DNA of 64,000 bases from Brachionus manjavacas. Lineage: Eukaryota; Rotifera; Eurotatoria; Ploima; Brachionidae. The notes beneath the pieces were generated by a model. That model ran no database searches, was not told the origin of the DNA, and saw nothing but the letters and a program-made list of their open reading frames with translations. The stretch spans positions 186,001-250,000 of the forward strand of contig JAHQIY010000039.1 of assembly GCA_019054805.1 (NCBI GenBank). Reading direction: 5' to 3'. This document shows positions 1 through 10,753 of the stretch, piece after piece. The position numbers and the translations under genes were made by a program. Position 1 is the stretch's first letter, and the number at the start of each line of letters is the position of its first letter.

Positions 1-58
1 AAAAAAAAATTTTTCTATAATTTTTTTTTTTTTTTCTAATTAATTAAACTCAATTAAC

Positions 59-3000
59 CTCTTTCAGATTCGTCTAAGTAAAACAACTGCACACTTTCTA
101 GCTGCTGCGAGCACGAGTCAGCCCATATGACTTTTTTCTTAGCTAGTTTTTTAGTTCCGGATATGATCAGGTTGCTTTTTAGGCCGTTTGAGTTAGTTTT
201 AAGCAAATTGCTATCGCTGCTACTGGAATGACTGTCGAGCAAGCTTGTTGGGTCAGAATTGTCCACAGCGTCAACCTAGTAAGAAAAGCGCGTCATTTAA
301 TGCATTTAGATATAAAGGTGGATTTAGGTCGAAAAATATTTCAAAAATCAAATGGCAACACAGGCAACATGGTCAACGTGATAATTTTAATATAATTTTT
401 TTTAGAATATTAAAGCAATTTGATCAAGTTTTAGTTGTGTTGGATTTATTGCGGTTTATTTTAGATGCCATTTTAAGTTTTTTTCAAAATATTTTCAAAT
501 TTTTTGTTTAAATAAAAAAACATCAAAATTTTGATATTCATGATTACCCTATTTATTAAACAAGGAGTAGAATTACAAGTAGATTCTAGATTAGTTTTTA
601 AGCTTGACTCGGGTTTTTTATCTTGACTAGATTCGTTTTTAGCTGCTGAAGCGGCTGTAGTCTCAATTTTAGGCACACTGGGCAAAGGTGCTTTTTTGCT
701 GCTGTGTGAGTGTTTACGTGATGATGAACTGCTCAATGCTTCCAGGAAGTCCACGGATTCTTTAAATCCATCTAAAATAAAATTTTAGTATATTTTTTTA
801 GTTGATGCGGACAATAAAGTTTTTGAAAAAAAGAAACAAAATTTACTTTTGACCGGTTGGGGTTTTTTTTCGACTTTTTTTTCGGTGAGCGACCGAGCGC
901 TCGACACAGTGCTCGGCTTAGATGCTTTGGCTTTTACTGTTTCTTTCGGGTCTTTGACTTTGGATTTTTCTTCTGTCTTGGTCTTTTTTTCCGGCGGCTC
1001 TTTTTCATTACTCGATTCATTGCTTTTCAAAAATAAATTTTAAAATATTCTTTTTTTAAATAAATTTTTGCCTTCTATATTGATTTTTTTTCTTCATTAA
1101 ATTTTTTTCTAATAACTAAAGGAGCATTAATTGATACAAATTTAGAAAAATTTTTAATTCAATTACATCAGAGTCACAGTTTTAAGTCTAAGTCACAAAA
1201 ATTTAAGTTAAAGTCATGACTTGAATTTTTTTTTTTTTTAGTGAAGTTTAGTCGAGTCAACTAATTTTCTGATTTTAAAACTAAACTTTTTTTGGATTAA
1301 AATAAAAAATCACATTTATTTTTTAATTTAAAAATCAGATAATTAGTTCAATTGACTAAACTTCACTAAAAAAAAAAAATTTTAAGTCATTGACTTGACT
1401 TAAGACATGTGACTTTAAAACAACTCTGCTTTACATGTAATTAAACTTGTTCATAGTATGTGAACGGATTTATCTGTCAGAAAAAAAATACAGATTCGTT
1501 ATTTAATAAGAATATTTTTTTTTCAAAAAAAATTTTGGAAATAATCAATTTTTTTGTTCCAATATAAATCAGAAAATCTAGAGAATAAACAATCTTTTCC
1601 AATTTATGTCTTTTCAGCTTTCATTTTTTTAGCTTATTTACTCTATTTTTTTTATTTTTATTTTATTTTTTTTTATTTTTAACTTATTCTGAAGGAGCTT
1701 TAGCTCGGTACAGAAAACAAATAAATAATAAATAAATAAATAATATGCTTGAATGCTTTTTTACATCTTTAGCATTTGGGAATATTTTTCTAAAATATTA
1801 TCCTCGACACTGTGAATTTTCACTAAAAATATTCCAAAGCAAAATTTAAATTCTTGATAAAATGGATTGTGTACTACAGATTTGAATGTAAGTTTTGAAG
1901 TTTGAAGAAATATTTGCCAAAAGATTGATAATTTTTAATCAGTTTGTATATTAATTCTGGAAAACGCTGCCGTCGTCTGGCCCCCCCCTAGCAAGAAAGA
2001 CACAAAGCTACTGGAGACCGTGCAGAGGAGAGAGAATTAAAAATTGGACTCATCCCTTCACGATTGCCGTGCACGAGGTGCCATGATCCAACAGTTCAAG
2101 GTCATAAACGGCATCAACTAAGTAAGCTTCTTCTAGTTTTTTGACTTTTTATTTTGTGTATTGTATTGTATATCAAAGTTACCAATTATGTCTATTTGAT
2201 TACAAAATCTTATCAGTTTCTCTTATTTTTGTAATTTTCCTTTTCTTGCGTAGTGTGCTACCATAGGCGATCTACTAGTAGACCGCCTTTGCAAGCTTGC
2301 TTGCCGTAGCTTATTATTATTATTATAATTATTGTTATTATTATTATTATCATTATTATTATTATTATTATTATTAATAATTTAGGATTGAAATAAATTT
2401 TTTGCAATTATGACCACCTAATTCAGAATTTAAGTAGTGGTAACAAAATTTTAAAATTTAGATGAAATAAATTTACAAATTGCAACAAAAAATTCTAATT
2501 ACATTTGTTCAAAGAGACAAAAAATAAATAAATCTCAAAATATTGATTTTTTATATGATTTTTAATATTTCCTTGTTTGTTCAGTAAAGTTTTTTTTAAA
2601 TGAATTTGGTCAAACACATAAACTTTATGTTTCATTATGTTCAATCGTCAAAGTTTAAAAAGCTCAGTTTTGTCAATTTAGATTAATGAAAAAGAATTCT
2701 AATTTTGTAATTTTTGTATGAAAATTCACTGTGCCTTTATTCTCCTGAGAAAAAAATCTTATTTTCAAAATTAGAAAAAATCAGAACATTCAGAGATCAG
2801 TTTATTTTTTTTTGAAAAAAATTTCAAATTTATTTTTAAAGATCAGTTAAAATTAGATTTTATTTCATAAAAGAAAAATTATTTTTCTTAAAAAGTATTG
2901 AACTAATTTTTCAAATTTAAGTTTTTTTTTTTCAAAAAATGATTCACCCATCCCCTCAAAAAAAATGTGAAATTGCGATTTTTTAATAAATATCAGAAAT

Positions 3001-3941
3001 TTAGAGAACATTTTCTTCCTGCCTAAAAAAAAATCTGAAAAAATAAATTAAAAATTTTTTCTTAAAAAACTGAATTTTTTTTTCATTTAAAAATAATTTT
3101 TCCCTAAAAAAAAAGAAGGCAAATATTCAAAAAAGTACCTTGGCCTCTTGGGTATTTTGAATCCGCTCTCGAAGTTAATAACTCGGCCGGATATGATATT
3201 TTGCGCTTGGCTCAATTTGCTAGTTTCGCCATGCTTGAGCTTGTGTGCCACCGATGGCTTTTTTACTAAATGTCTACTTGACGAATTGGTATTTACATTT
3301 TCTTTGGTTGGGTTTTTTTTTACTTGCTTTGGCTTGGAGTCGGGCTCGAGCGAGGAGGCGGACGACGAGCCAGAGTCCGAGTCGGTGTGCACATTTCTTC
3401 TGGCCGAGGGCTTTTTGGCCAAGTCGGCCTTGGCGGCTTGGTGGCGCCCGCTCTTCGGCTTTTTGGCCGACTTGGCCTCGTCGGTGCGCTTGGGCCGGCC
3501 GCGTTTCTTCGCCTGGTCGGCCGACTTGTCCTCGTCCGAGCTCGACTCGTCCACTTGCTGCCCGTCGCTGTCCTTGTCGGCGCCCTGCTGCCGGCTCTGC
3601 TCCAGCTGCTTCTTCTTGCTGTACAGGTTGAGCGGGATGTCGTCGTCGCTGTCGTCCTCGTTGTTGTCCATGTTGTCCGGGTCGTAGTCGTCGTAGACCT
3701 TGATGGGCCTGCGCTCGTCCTCCCCGTCCATGTCCTCGTCGTCGTAGCTGTTGCCGTAGGCGAAGTCGTCGTTGTCCGACGCGTCCTCCTCGAAGCCGGC
3801 CTGCTCCTGCGCCAAGTACTCGTCTCTGTCCACCGACTCGTGGTCCTTGTCGTCATCGGACGAAGTCAAAAATATCGACTCCTCTTCATTGTTCGATGTG
3901 TTCACATGTTGACTTGCCATTGTGGTCTCAACTGAAGTCAT
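59..3941 (-). CDS. PPP1R10: PNUTS-like PP1 regulatory subunit (PPP1R10), 3'-truncated by window edge
   Basis: Nuclear scaffold that anchors protein phosphatase 1 in a complex acting on RNA polymerase II termination. Four exons are seen on the minus strand: 3139-3941, 847-1022, 548-771 and 59-275; all junction phases agree and the last exon ends in a GTTAAT donor, so the gene continues past the left edge. The diagnostic part is the last exon: an RVxF-type PP1 motif (KKKVIWAD) followed by LFYLDESER, matching the TVTW...FELDETER segment of vertebrate PNUTS. GFKESVDFLEAL matches its GLGFLDAL motif and SGFKIPKRPSNE its KPIPLKRQSN stretch. The first exon is acidic then Lys-rich, has an AT-hook-like KKRGRPKR, and uses GC-rich third positions unlike its surroundings. 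The TFIIS-type N-terminal domain of PNUTS is not found upstream. ATG at 3941 is taken; ATG at 3920, 11 nt after an AG (3932-3933), is the alternative. Assigning the first exon to this gene rests on phase and weak similarity. Confidence 0.7.
1169..1428. mobile_element. hAT-type MITE in PNUTS intron 1
   Basis: A 260-bp foldback. The ends read CAGAGT... and ...CAACTCTG, and inside them lie long imperfect inverted arms (about 1232-1279 against 1330-1377) carrying AGTGAAGTTTAGTC. Flanking 8-mers AATTACAT and CTTTACAT agree at six of eight positions, as expected of an old hAT 8-bp target duplication. The terminal CAGAGTTGTT/AAGTC theme is shared with the element at 22624-23545. Confidence 0.6.
1685..1745 (+). 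repeat. non-LTR retroposon 3' tail (hairpin plus AAATA-rich tail)
   Basis: CTGAAGGAGCTTTAGCTCGG, containing a GAGC-TTTA-GCTC hairpin, is followed by TACAGAAAAC and an AAATAAATA-rich tail. The same module occurs in opposite orientation near 9305-9335 and, with substitutions, near 22800-22825 downstream of a LINE coding remnant. This is only the last few tens of bases of a retroposon. Confidence 0.5.
1808..2733. mobile_element. MITE with CACTGTGAATTTTC ends, interrupted by a LINE fragment (copy 1)
   Basis: The left end CACTGTGAATTTTCACT and the right end (reverse complement CACAGTGAATTTTCATAC) form terminal inverted repeats. Sequence just inside both ends is colinear with 30458-30890, which lacks the central 1.94-2.39 kb part. 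The extra part is the LINE fragment described separately. The superfamily is not clear; CACTG ends would suit a CACTA/Chapaev-type element, but no target duplication was recognised. Confidence 0.6.
1990..2390 (+). mobile_element. LINE 3'-end fragment (reverse transcriptase C-terminus and 3' UTR)
   Basis: Bases 2007-2120 translate to LLETVQRRE..., then after an internal stop SLHDCRARGAMIQQFKVING, which is the end of the jockey/CR1-type reverse transcriptase (consensus VQRRATKL...RR.RGDMI..FKI.NG), shortened in the middle. A 3' UTR follows with a hairpin at 2266-2286 (GGCG-TCTAC / GTAGA-CGCC) and an ATT-rich microsatellite tail. A dead, 5'-truncated copy. Confidence 0.75.
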
Positions 3942-4041
3942 CGCACGAAAATAAATTTTTTTCTCTTTTTGCTTTTTATTTTTTTTCAAATTAATCGCCT
4001 TAGTCTGCAAGGTTTTTAATTCAACATCTAAACCGGACACA

Positions 4042-6230
4042 AATCGTGATGAGTATTTTTTGTACTTTTTTTTTTAATTTTTCGTTTTTAGAAATTTGGA
4101 TTCCAAAAAAAAAAAAAAAATTTTTTTCAATTCTCTCGAAGCCAAAAGCGTGAAAGTGCCATGTTTTTTTGATGGCAAATTTTTTTAATTTTTTTTTAAA
4201 TAAAAATACCTAAATTAAAATAGTTTTTTTGTTGTTGGAAAAAAAAAAATTGACACAGAGCCCGACTTGGCGGTGGGCTAGAGACACTTTGGCAAAATAA
4301 AAAACGCGCTCATTTATTAAAATCCAGCACACACAATAGAATTTTGTGCATCTAGTTTTAAAGTAATAGATTTCAATAATAAACAAATGTTTATTAGGGC
4401 CTCTGAATGACAACACTTAACTTTGAAGTTTGAGTTCAAAGCGAATTTTCAAAAATTGATTGAAAATCAAAATCATTCATTTTAATTGGGAATTTTTATT
4501 TAGGAATATGTTTGGTAAAGAGAGGAGAAAACAAGTGATCATGGGGCCCTAGTCTTAAGTAGATCCTAGAGGTTTTTGTTGAGGCAAGAGAAATTGTGCG
4601 GCATTTTTGAGCTAGTTTTCAGACAAGATGAGCACCGGGGCCTATGCTGATCATGGCTGTGGCATTTAGATCAAGATCAGATTTGTTTTGAGGGAGTAGG
4701 AATCATCATCGGGCTGTAATCCGCGTCCATTCATTTGCAAGATCATCTTAACTTAGCTAGAATAAGTCCGCGTTTGAACATGAAAAATGAGTTGAAAATG
4801 AAAAACCCGTGTTGCCTAAGAGTTGAATTTTTTCTTTTTTTCTCTAAAACAAAAATGGCTGTTGAACGAAAGAGAAAAATAAATTATAATATCATCGACT
4901 TTGGGAGAGAACGAGAGAGAGAAAGAGAGAGAGAAAATATATTGTTTTGTTTCTATTTAGTAACTAAAAAATGATGACGATTTTGTTTAGTTTCGCGATT
5001 AAAATATATTATGCCAATGTACGCGAGATATTGCTATACGAAGTGGTGAAATATTTCCAAAAATTAGAGGAGTATATGAACTAGTGATCGCGTTTATTAT
5101 AAAAAATTATGATTTATTTTATTGAGGTTTTATGTTCAAATTGGACTCAATGGTATTTTAGACAATTATGATAATTAGTTTGAATGGACAGTGTGTTCAA
5201 AAGTTGTTAGCTCGCGACATTTTTTTTGTCCGATTTTTTTTCGCATCTGCAAAATTTTGAAATAGTCTCCTGGCCAGCCCACTCACACTCTTTGCTTCTT
5301 AGGAAAATGTAAAATAAAAATTTTAACTCCAAATTATTTAATGATCTAATCTAATTTTAGAATTAAAAGAGTGAATTTTTTTATCTCGTTTTTGTACACC
5401 CTAATCAAAAGAATAAATAGAACTTTAGAAGAAAAAAAAACATAATTTATTTGCAATATTGTTATATTGTGCTGGGCCGCATTTGATCAAGACTAGATTT
5501 GCTAAAAAAATAAATCCAAACTTTAGTTGCCATGAATATTTTAATTTTGATTTTATTGAAAGAGAAAATAAGTGATACGAACAACATTTGAGAATAAAAA
5601 TTACTATTACAAATTTTTGAGCTAATACGCATGATTACTTAATTTCTAATTTTAATAGAATAAAAGCAATTAAATGCAAATTTCGAATTTCAACCATTTC
5701 AATATTTTTGCCAAATTATCTTAAGAAATTATGAAATAAAATGGAGAAATATTTTCGATCAAAAAATACTTAAGTGAAATAGCATTATATTTAAATTATA
5801 AATATTAATTTTAGTTTTTGATAATGAATTGATAATTCTAAGCTAACAAATACCTCTGCAAATAAGACTCCTTCAAAAGATGATGCCTAAAATTTTTGCT
5901 TTTAATCATAATGTCAAATATAAAGTTATAATTCAATTCAAAAATTGAAAATAAACCAGCTACCTTGAAATAAATAGTTTTTTTTTTGATTTATAAAAAT
6001 TTTCGATACAAAATTTCTAATTATAAATATTTAAAAAATTGTCCCAATTAATCAAATTTGATTTCTTCTGATTTTTTTAACCCAGTTTTTGTTATGAATT
6101 TTAAATGACAATTTCATGAAATTTTAATATAACAATATTTACAATGGGCCACAATTTAGACTAGCCCTCACAAAAGTTGATTAACTACAGACATACAAAA
6201 AAGTGTTGATAATAAAGATTAAATTTGTTG
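4042..6230. other. AT-rich spacer between PNUTS 5' end and RPL12 3' end
   Basis: No open frame with recognisable homology was found on either strand. A GA microsatellite lies at about 4903-4936. A locally GC-richer patch at 4540-4750 has no coding or RNA signature that I recognise. The PNUTS promoter should lie just above 3941. Confidence 0.4.
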
Positions 6231-6252
6231 AAGAATTTTTATTTAAAATTTT

Positions 6253-6805
6253 TTATCGTTCTGAAACTGTGTATTCTCCAGCATTAACTTTTTCAATAAC
6301 ATTGTGAGGATGTAGGCCATCTACTTTACAGCCAACGGATTGAGCGGTGCCGAGAATTTCGAGAACAGTTCCAGTCAAATTTTTTGCCATCGATCTGGCT
6401 CTCATTTGACGCGCTATTGATACTATTTCATCAAAAGAAACATTTCCATCGTGTTTAACTTTTAATAAATTTTTACTTAATTTAATAAAAATAAAATAAA
6501 AAATTTAAAATACTATTCTTGACTTTCTTTCTGTCACGTGGAGGCTCTTTCAAAGCTTTGATTACTAGAGATGAAGCCGATGGTACCACAGAAATTTTGG
6601 CTTGTCTATTTTGAATGGTCAATTTAACTGTGATACGAAGACCTTTCCAATCGCCAGTATTTTTGGCAATGTCTTCGGATATTTTTTTCGGTGCCAAGCC
6701 TAGAGGACCAATCTTTGGTGCAAGTGCAGCAGTAGCAGCACCCTCTCCACCAGTCACTCTCAATGTAACTTCATGAATAGCAGTCGGATCAAATTTTGGC
6801 GGCAT
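6253..6805 (-). CDS. RPL12: 60S ribosomal protein L12 (uL11)
   Basis: Large-subunit protein of the stalk base and GTPase-associated centre, binding 28S rRNA beside the P-stalk. Exon 1 is 6514-6805 and exon 2 is 6253-6458, joined across a 55-nt GT-AG intron; the 498 coding bases give 165 residues, the animal length. The product starts [20 protein letters not shown], contains [29 protein letters not shown] and [11 protein letters not shown] at the family positions, and ends in the conserved C-terminal domain ([30 protein letters not shown]). The junction restores the conserved KNIKH. An AATAAA lies just after the stop (complement at 6238-6243). A candidate splice acceptor AG (6807-6808) sits one base before the ATG. 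Confidence 0.98.
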
Positions 6806-6829
6806 TCTATGATCAAATTAAAACTATTT

Positions 6830-9800
6830 TAAAACAAGTCCAAGTTTTATTTTATTGTGAGCATTCAAAATTTTAAACCAATTTTTTTTGATAAATAAAA
6901 TTGATTAAAATAACACCCAAATGCTCGGAGTTACAATTTAAGCCTTTTTTGACACTAGAAAAGAGCATTGACAGCCTATCACTAGTAACACAAAGGCTAG
7001 CCAAATGAAAATACCAAAAAATGTTCATTTACTTTTTTGATGCTGAGGCAATTCCAAAAATTAGTCGAAAAAGTTATTTAAAAAAAATCAAAATTAAATG
7101 TTTATTTAAAATTTGATGATGTCGGATGCCCGATTTGTATATCCCTATCATTTAGACAAAGAATACGGGCTACCGAAAAAAGTTGCATCACCAACCTTAT
7201 GTCCAAAACACGCGTGCACCTTTTTTTATTTGTAAAAAAATTCTTAGTGAAAAAAGCAAAGTTAAAATTAATCTTTTTATATATCTTTGATTTAACTGCA
7301 GCTCATTAAATTTTTTTTTTTCATTTCAGTCTCAAATTTTAAACTGAAAATTTTGCAAATTTTGAGCAATATTTATTCGCTCAGGATTTTTTTTTAAAAA
7401 GGCTAAAATAATTCTCTTAAATTTTGGATAAATTTCGATTTAAGAAAAAATTCAAAATTTTATATTCAAGATTCGAAATGGATATAAATTAAAATGTCCA
7501 CTATAGATTCTTTTCAATTAATCTTTTTCTTTTAGAAACTAAAACAAAATTAACTTTTTTTTTTTTCGTTTTGAAAAATTTTTAGCTTAATTTTTTTTAA
7601 TTATCCAAATTTTATTCTAGAATGTAAATTTCAAAATTTATATTATTATTATCAAATGCTTTTTTCCTTCTTTCGCTTTTTTTGCCATTTATTTATTTCT
7701 GTAGTGAGTTGTCTTTGTTTTAGGGCACATAGCTTAAGTATGAAAAATCAAATACATAAATAATTTTTATAAATTGAAGGCTTAATAAATTTCCTACCTT
7801 TTGTAATATTTGTCAATCAAAAAACATATTTTTGTGAATGCATTTGTGACTCAATATTTGTGTCTCAAAAAGGTAATTTTTTAAGTTTAATGAAATCTCC
7901 TTTGAAGAGTAAATTTGTTATTTTTTTTAATTTAAGCTAGACTCGATTGTGTCAGTTTTGAAGATTTATAAGATATACAATTCTAAATCAATTTTTTGAA
8001 ACATATTAAATTAATTCAAATAATTTGATGTTTATTATATCATAAAAAATGTTTTAAATATCAAAGCAAAATTTTCCTATATAATAAAAGAAACTATTTT
8101 TTATTTTAGTTGTAAATTGTTTAATAATTTAAAAAAAACATTAATAGCAAAAATATAAAAGGAAAAGCCTGTTTTCCAAAGCGCAACATTAAAAAAAATT
8201 TTGTATAGAATTTACAATGTGACCAAGTTCAGCTGCTTGATAGTAGAATGCACTTATTCAGCATACAAAACCTTTTTTTAATGTTTAATTTAAGTTGGTA
8301 TAAAAAAAAATTTTATTAGAAAATAATTCTATAAAAACTTGATTATTTAATTCAGATTTATTCAAAATTGAGGGATACAGTTAATTGCCATTCACTTGAA
8401 TTTGAATTTTTAAACAGAAGACTAATTCGAACTAATCTTTATTTTGTTAGATTTTGTACTCAAAATTTGATGCTAGTTTATTATTTTTTAGTTCTGATCT
8501 TATCTTTTTTTCAAAACATTTTTTGAGATTTGAGTGGTAAATTGAAGTTTATTATCTAATTTTCATAATCAAAAATAATCTTTAAAAAGATTTTAAGCAC
8601 TTTACATTCAAAAATTGAATGCAGAGGCGTATTTTTGGTTGGAGCAAGACCATACCCAAATATTGTAAATAATTCTGCATGCATATATTCTGCAGAAATT
8701 AACATTGGTAAATTTATTTGTGAGCATTTCCAAGCGTCTAACTTCTGGTGACAATTATAATTCTTGCTTATCTTTGTGCAATAAGCATACATCAAGATAA
8801 CAAACTGTTTGCAAAATGTAAAATATAAGTCACATGACTTCTTTGGGGTGAACAAGTTCAAACAGGTCTTCAATTTGGACAGTTAAAAATATTTTCTTGA
8901 TTTTTGAATGATGTTGCATTCTTTAAATGGAATACAGCTTCCCATGTTAAATAAATTGAAGAAAAATTCAGCTTTCCATCACTCTGATTGATATCTTACT
9001 CAACATAAACGGGTCATGTTATCATTTAAGTCAACACCAACTTTTGTTTAGTTATAAGTTTCAACAACATTTGTCAAATTTAGTAGTTTTTCTTTCAGTC
9101 GAAACTTTTCCATGAAATGAACTAAGTAAAGCCATATTTTTTTCTTTTCGCCCTTGATGCACCCTTTGAAACAGTAAAAAGTATGGCAAAAAAACTAGGA
9201 TTTTTAAGCGAATTTTCAAAAGGCCGCATATTAAAGCGTCATTTATTTTGATTAAACTTCAATAAAAATAATGTCAATTAAATGTATTATTATTTTTATT
9301 TTTTTTTCTGTACCGAGCTAGAGCTCTTTCAGAATAAATTATAAAAATAATAAATAAAAAAAATTAAATAAGCTAAAAAAAAATAAAAAGAAAGTTAAAA
9401 TATTGAAATAGTTGGTTACAAGTGACACATGTTCACATAATTGAGGCTTCAGGAGTAGGTCCTTACCATTTCCTCTTATAAAGAGATAGAGCCGAAAGAG
9501 ATAAAGCTGAAACACCCAACACTTCTGGAAGCCGATATTTAGCGTAAATTCTTGCTCAATTTTTAATTGAGAATAGACTGCTAAAACAAAGAGTACCTTT
9601 GCTAGACAATTAGTCAGCGTATCTGACCTTAACAATAGACAATTGAATTGCTTACAATGTTCTTTGATTCCAAATTTACTCAAGCTGGTTTTTTTCTAGT
9701 TGACTATTAAGTGATTTTTAAATTAAAATGTAACTTACAGAATTAAAAATTAAATTCTTTCTATTAGGAAAAAAATGAATTAATGTTCGCCTTAAATCAA

Positions 9801-10750
9801 GCGCCTAAATAAATTTTGAATTGTGATTTTATTGATTTAAATCAGTTGAGAAAAAAATAGAAAATAAATATTTTTTATTAAATTTTTGCTGATTATTATT
9901 TTAAAAACTTTTTTAAAAATTAAAAAATATTATTTAATAATTAAATAAATTATGATGTATTAAAAAATCAATCTTTGGTCATTAATGATTCATCAATCAA
10001 TTTTCATCAATTAATAATCGTTTTTTTTGTTACTGGAAATGTTTTACGTGTTTTTTCTACCCAAAATTTTTTACTATTTTTCGAATTTTGCTTTTTTTTT
10101 TGGTTTTTTATCAAGCTAAGTAATTTTCCAAATAGTTATTTATGTTGCAAAATAACCTGAAAAATGTCATATTATGATAAATTTTATCAAAGACTTCAAA
10201 AAATTTTATCTGATGAAATTCACAAAGCATGCAAAATCTTAAAGAAATATAATTTCATTTTTAATTTTTTTAATAATAAGCAATTTTTTATAAAAGTCAA
10301 ATTTAACGAATTACATTGAACATTAGATAAAGTCACAAAAAAAAGCTTTTGAGCTCTTTTGTGATTATCACAGAATTTTATTTCCAATCGAGTAAATTTT
10401 AACTTCATTTCCATCAATTAATAAAATTTATTTGAAAAAAATCTTTTTTTTAATCTTTGTGTAATCAAATTGATTTATGTTTTCTAAATTGTCAGCAATT
10501 TTAAAATTTCAAAAAATGTAATCGATTGCGAATATTTATTTGATTGCTTAAATGAATATTAAATTTTACTTAAAAAGTCACATGATAACGTTTAATAAAC
10601 AACAATTTATAAATTTTAGCTAAACATAAGAAATAAAGCAAAAAAAAGAGAAAAGAGAAAACAAATATTCAAGATATTTTAAATAAACGACCCGAAAAGG
10701 AAATTAAAAGAAAAACCAGAGTAAAAAAATTCCAAATAAATTTTTCTAAA
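6830..10750. other. AT-rich spacer between RPL12 and CCAR1
   Basis: About 3.9 kb without a supportable gene. The open frames at 8556-8873 and 9339-9683 (minus) have no recognisable domain and biased, AT-driven composition. A retroposon tail lies at 9305-9345. The rest is poly(A)/poly(T)-rich sequence without clear repeats. Confidence 0.4.
9300..9345 (-). repeat. retroposon 3' tail, minus orientation
   Basis: The minus strand reads CTGAAAGAGCTCTAGCTCGG, then TACAG and an A-rich tail with AATAATAAT. It is the same 3' hairpin module as at 1685-1745. Sequence upstream on the minus strand is T-rich like the other copy, but no reverse transcriptase could be read. Confidence 0.45.
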
Positions 10751-10753
10751 TAC

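Noticed and set aside
3148-3935. Long open frames on the plus strand and a second minus frame opposite the acidic PNUTS exon
   Set aside because: They arise from the GC-rich repetitive codons of the acidic exon read in other frames; their products are low-complexity Val/Leu/Ala/Arg or Thr/Arg runs without homology.
4210-4416. Minus-strand frame between PNUTS and RPL12 as a missing TFIIS-domain exon
   Set aside because: The translation shows none of the TFIIS N-terminal domain pattern and has no matching splice phase.
9339-9683. 114-codon minus-strand frame
   Set aside because: No recognisable motif. It ends in T-rich retroposon tail sequence and its composition follows local base bias.
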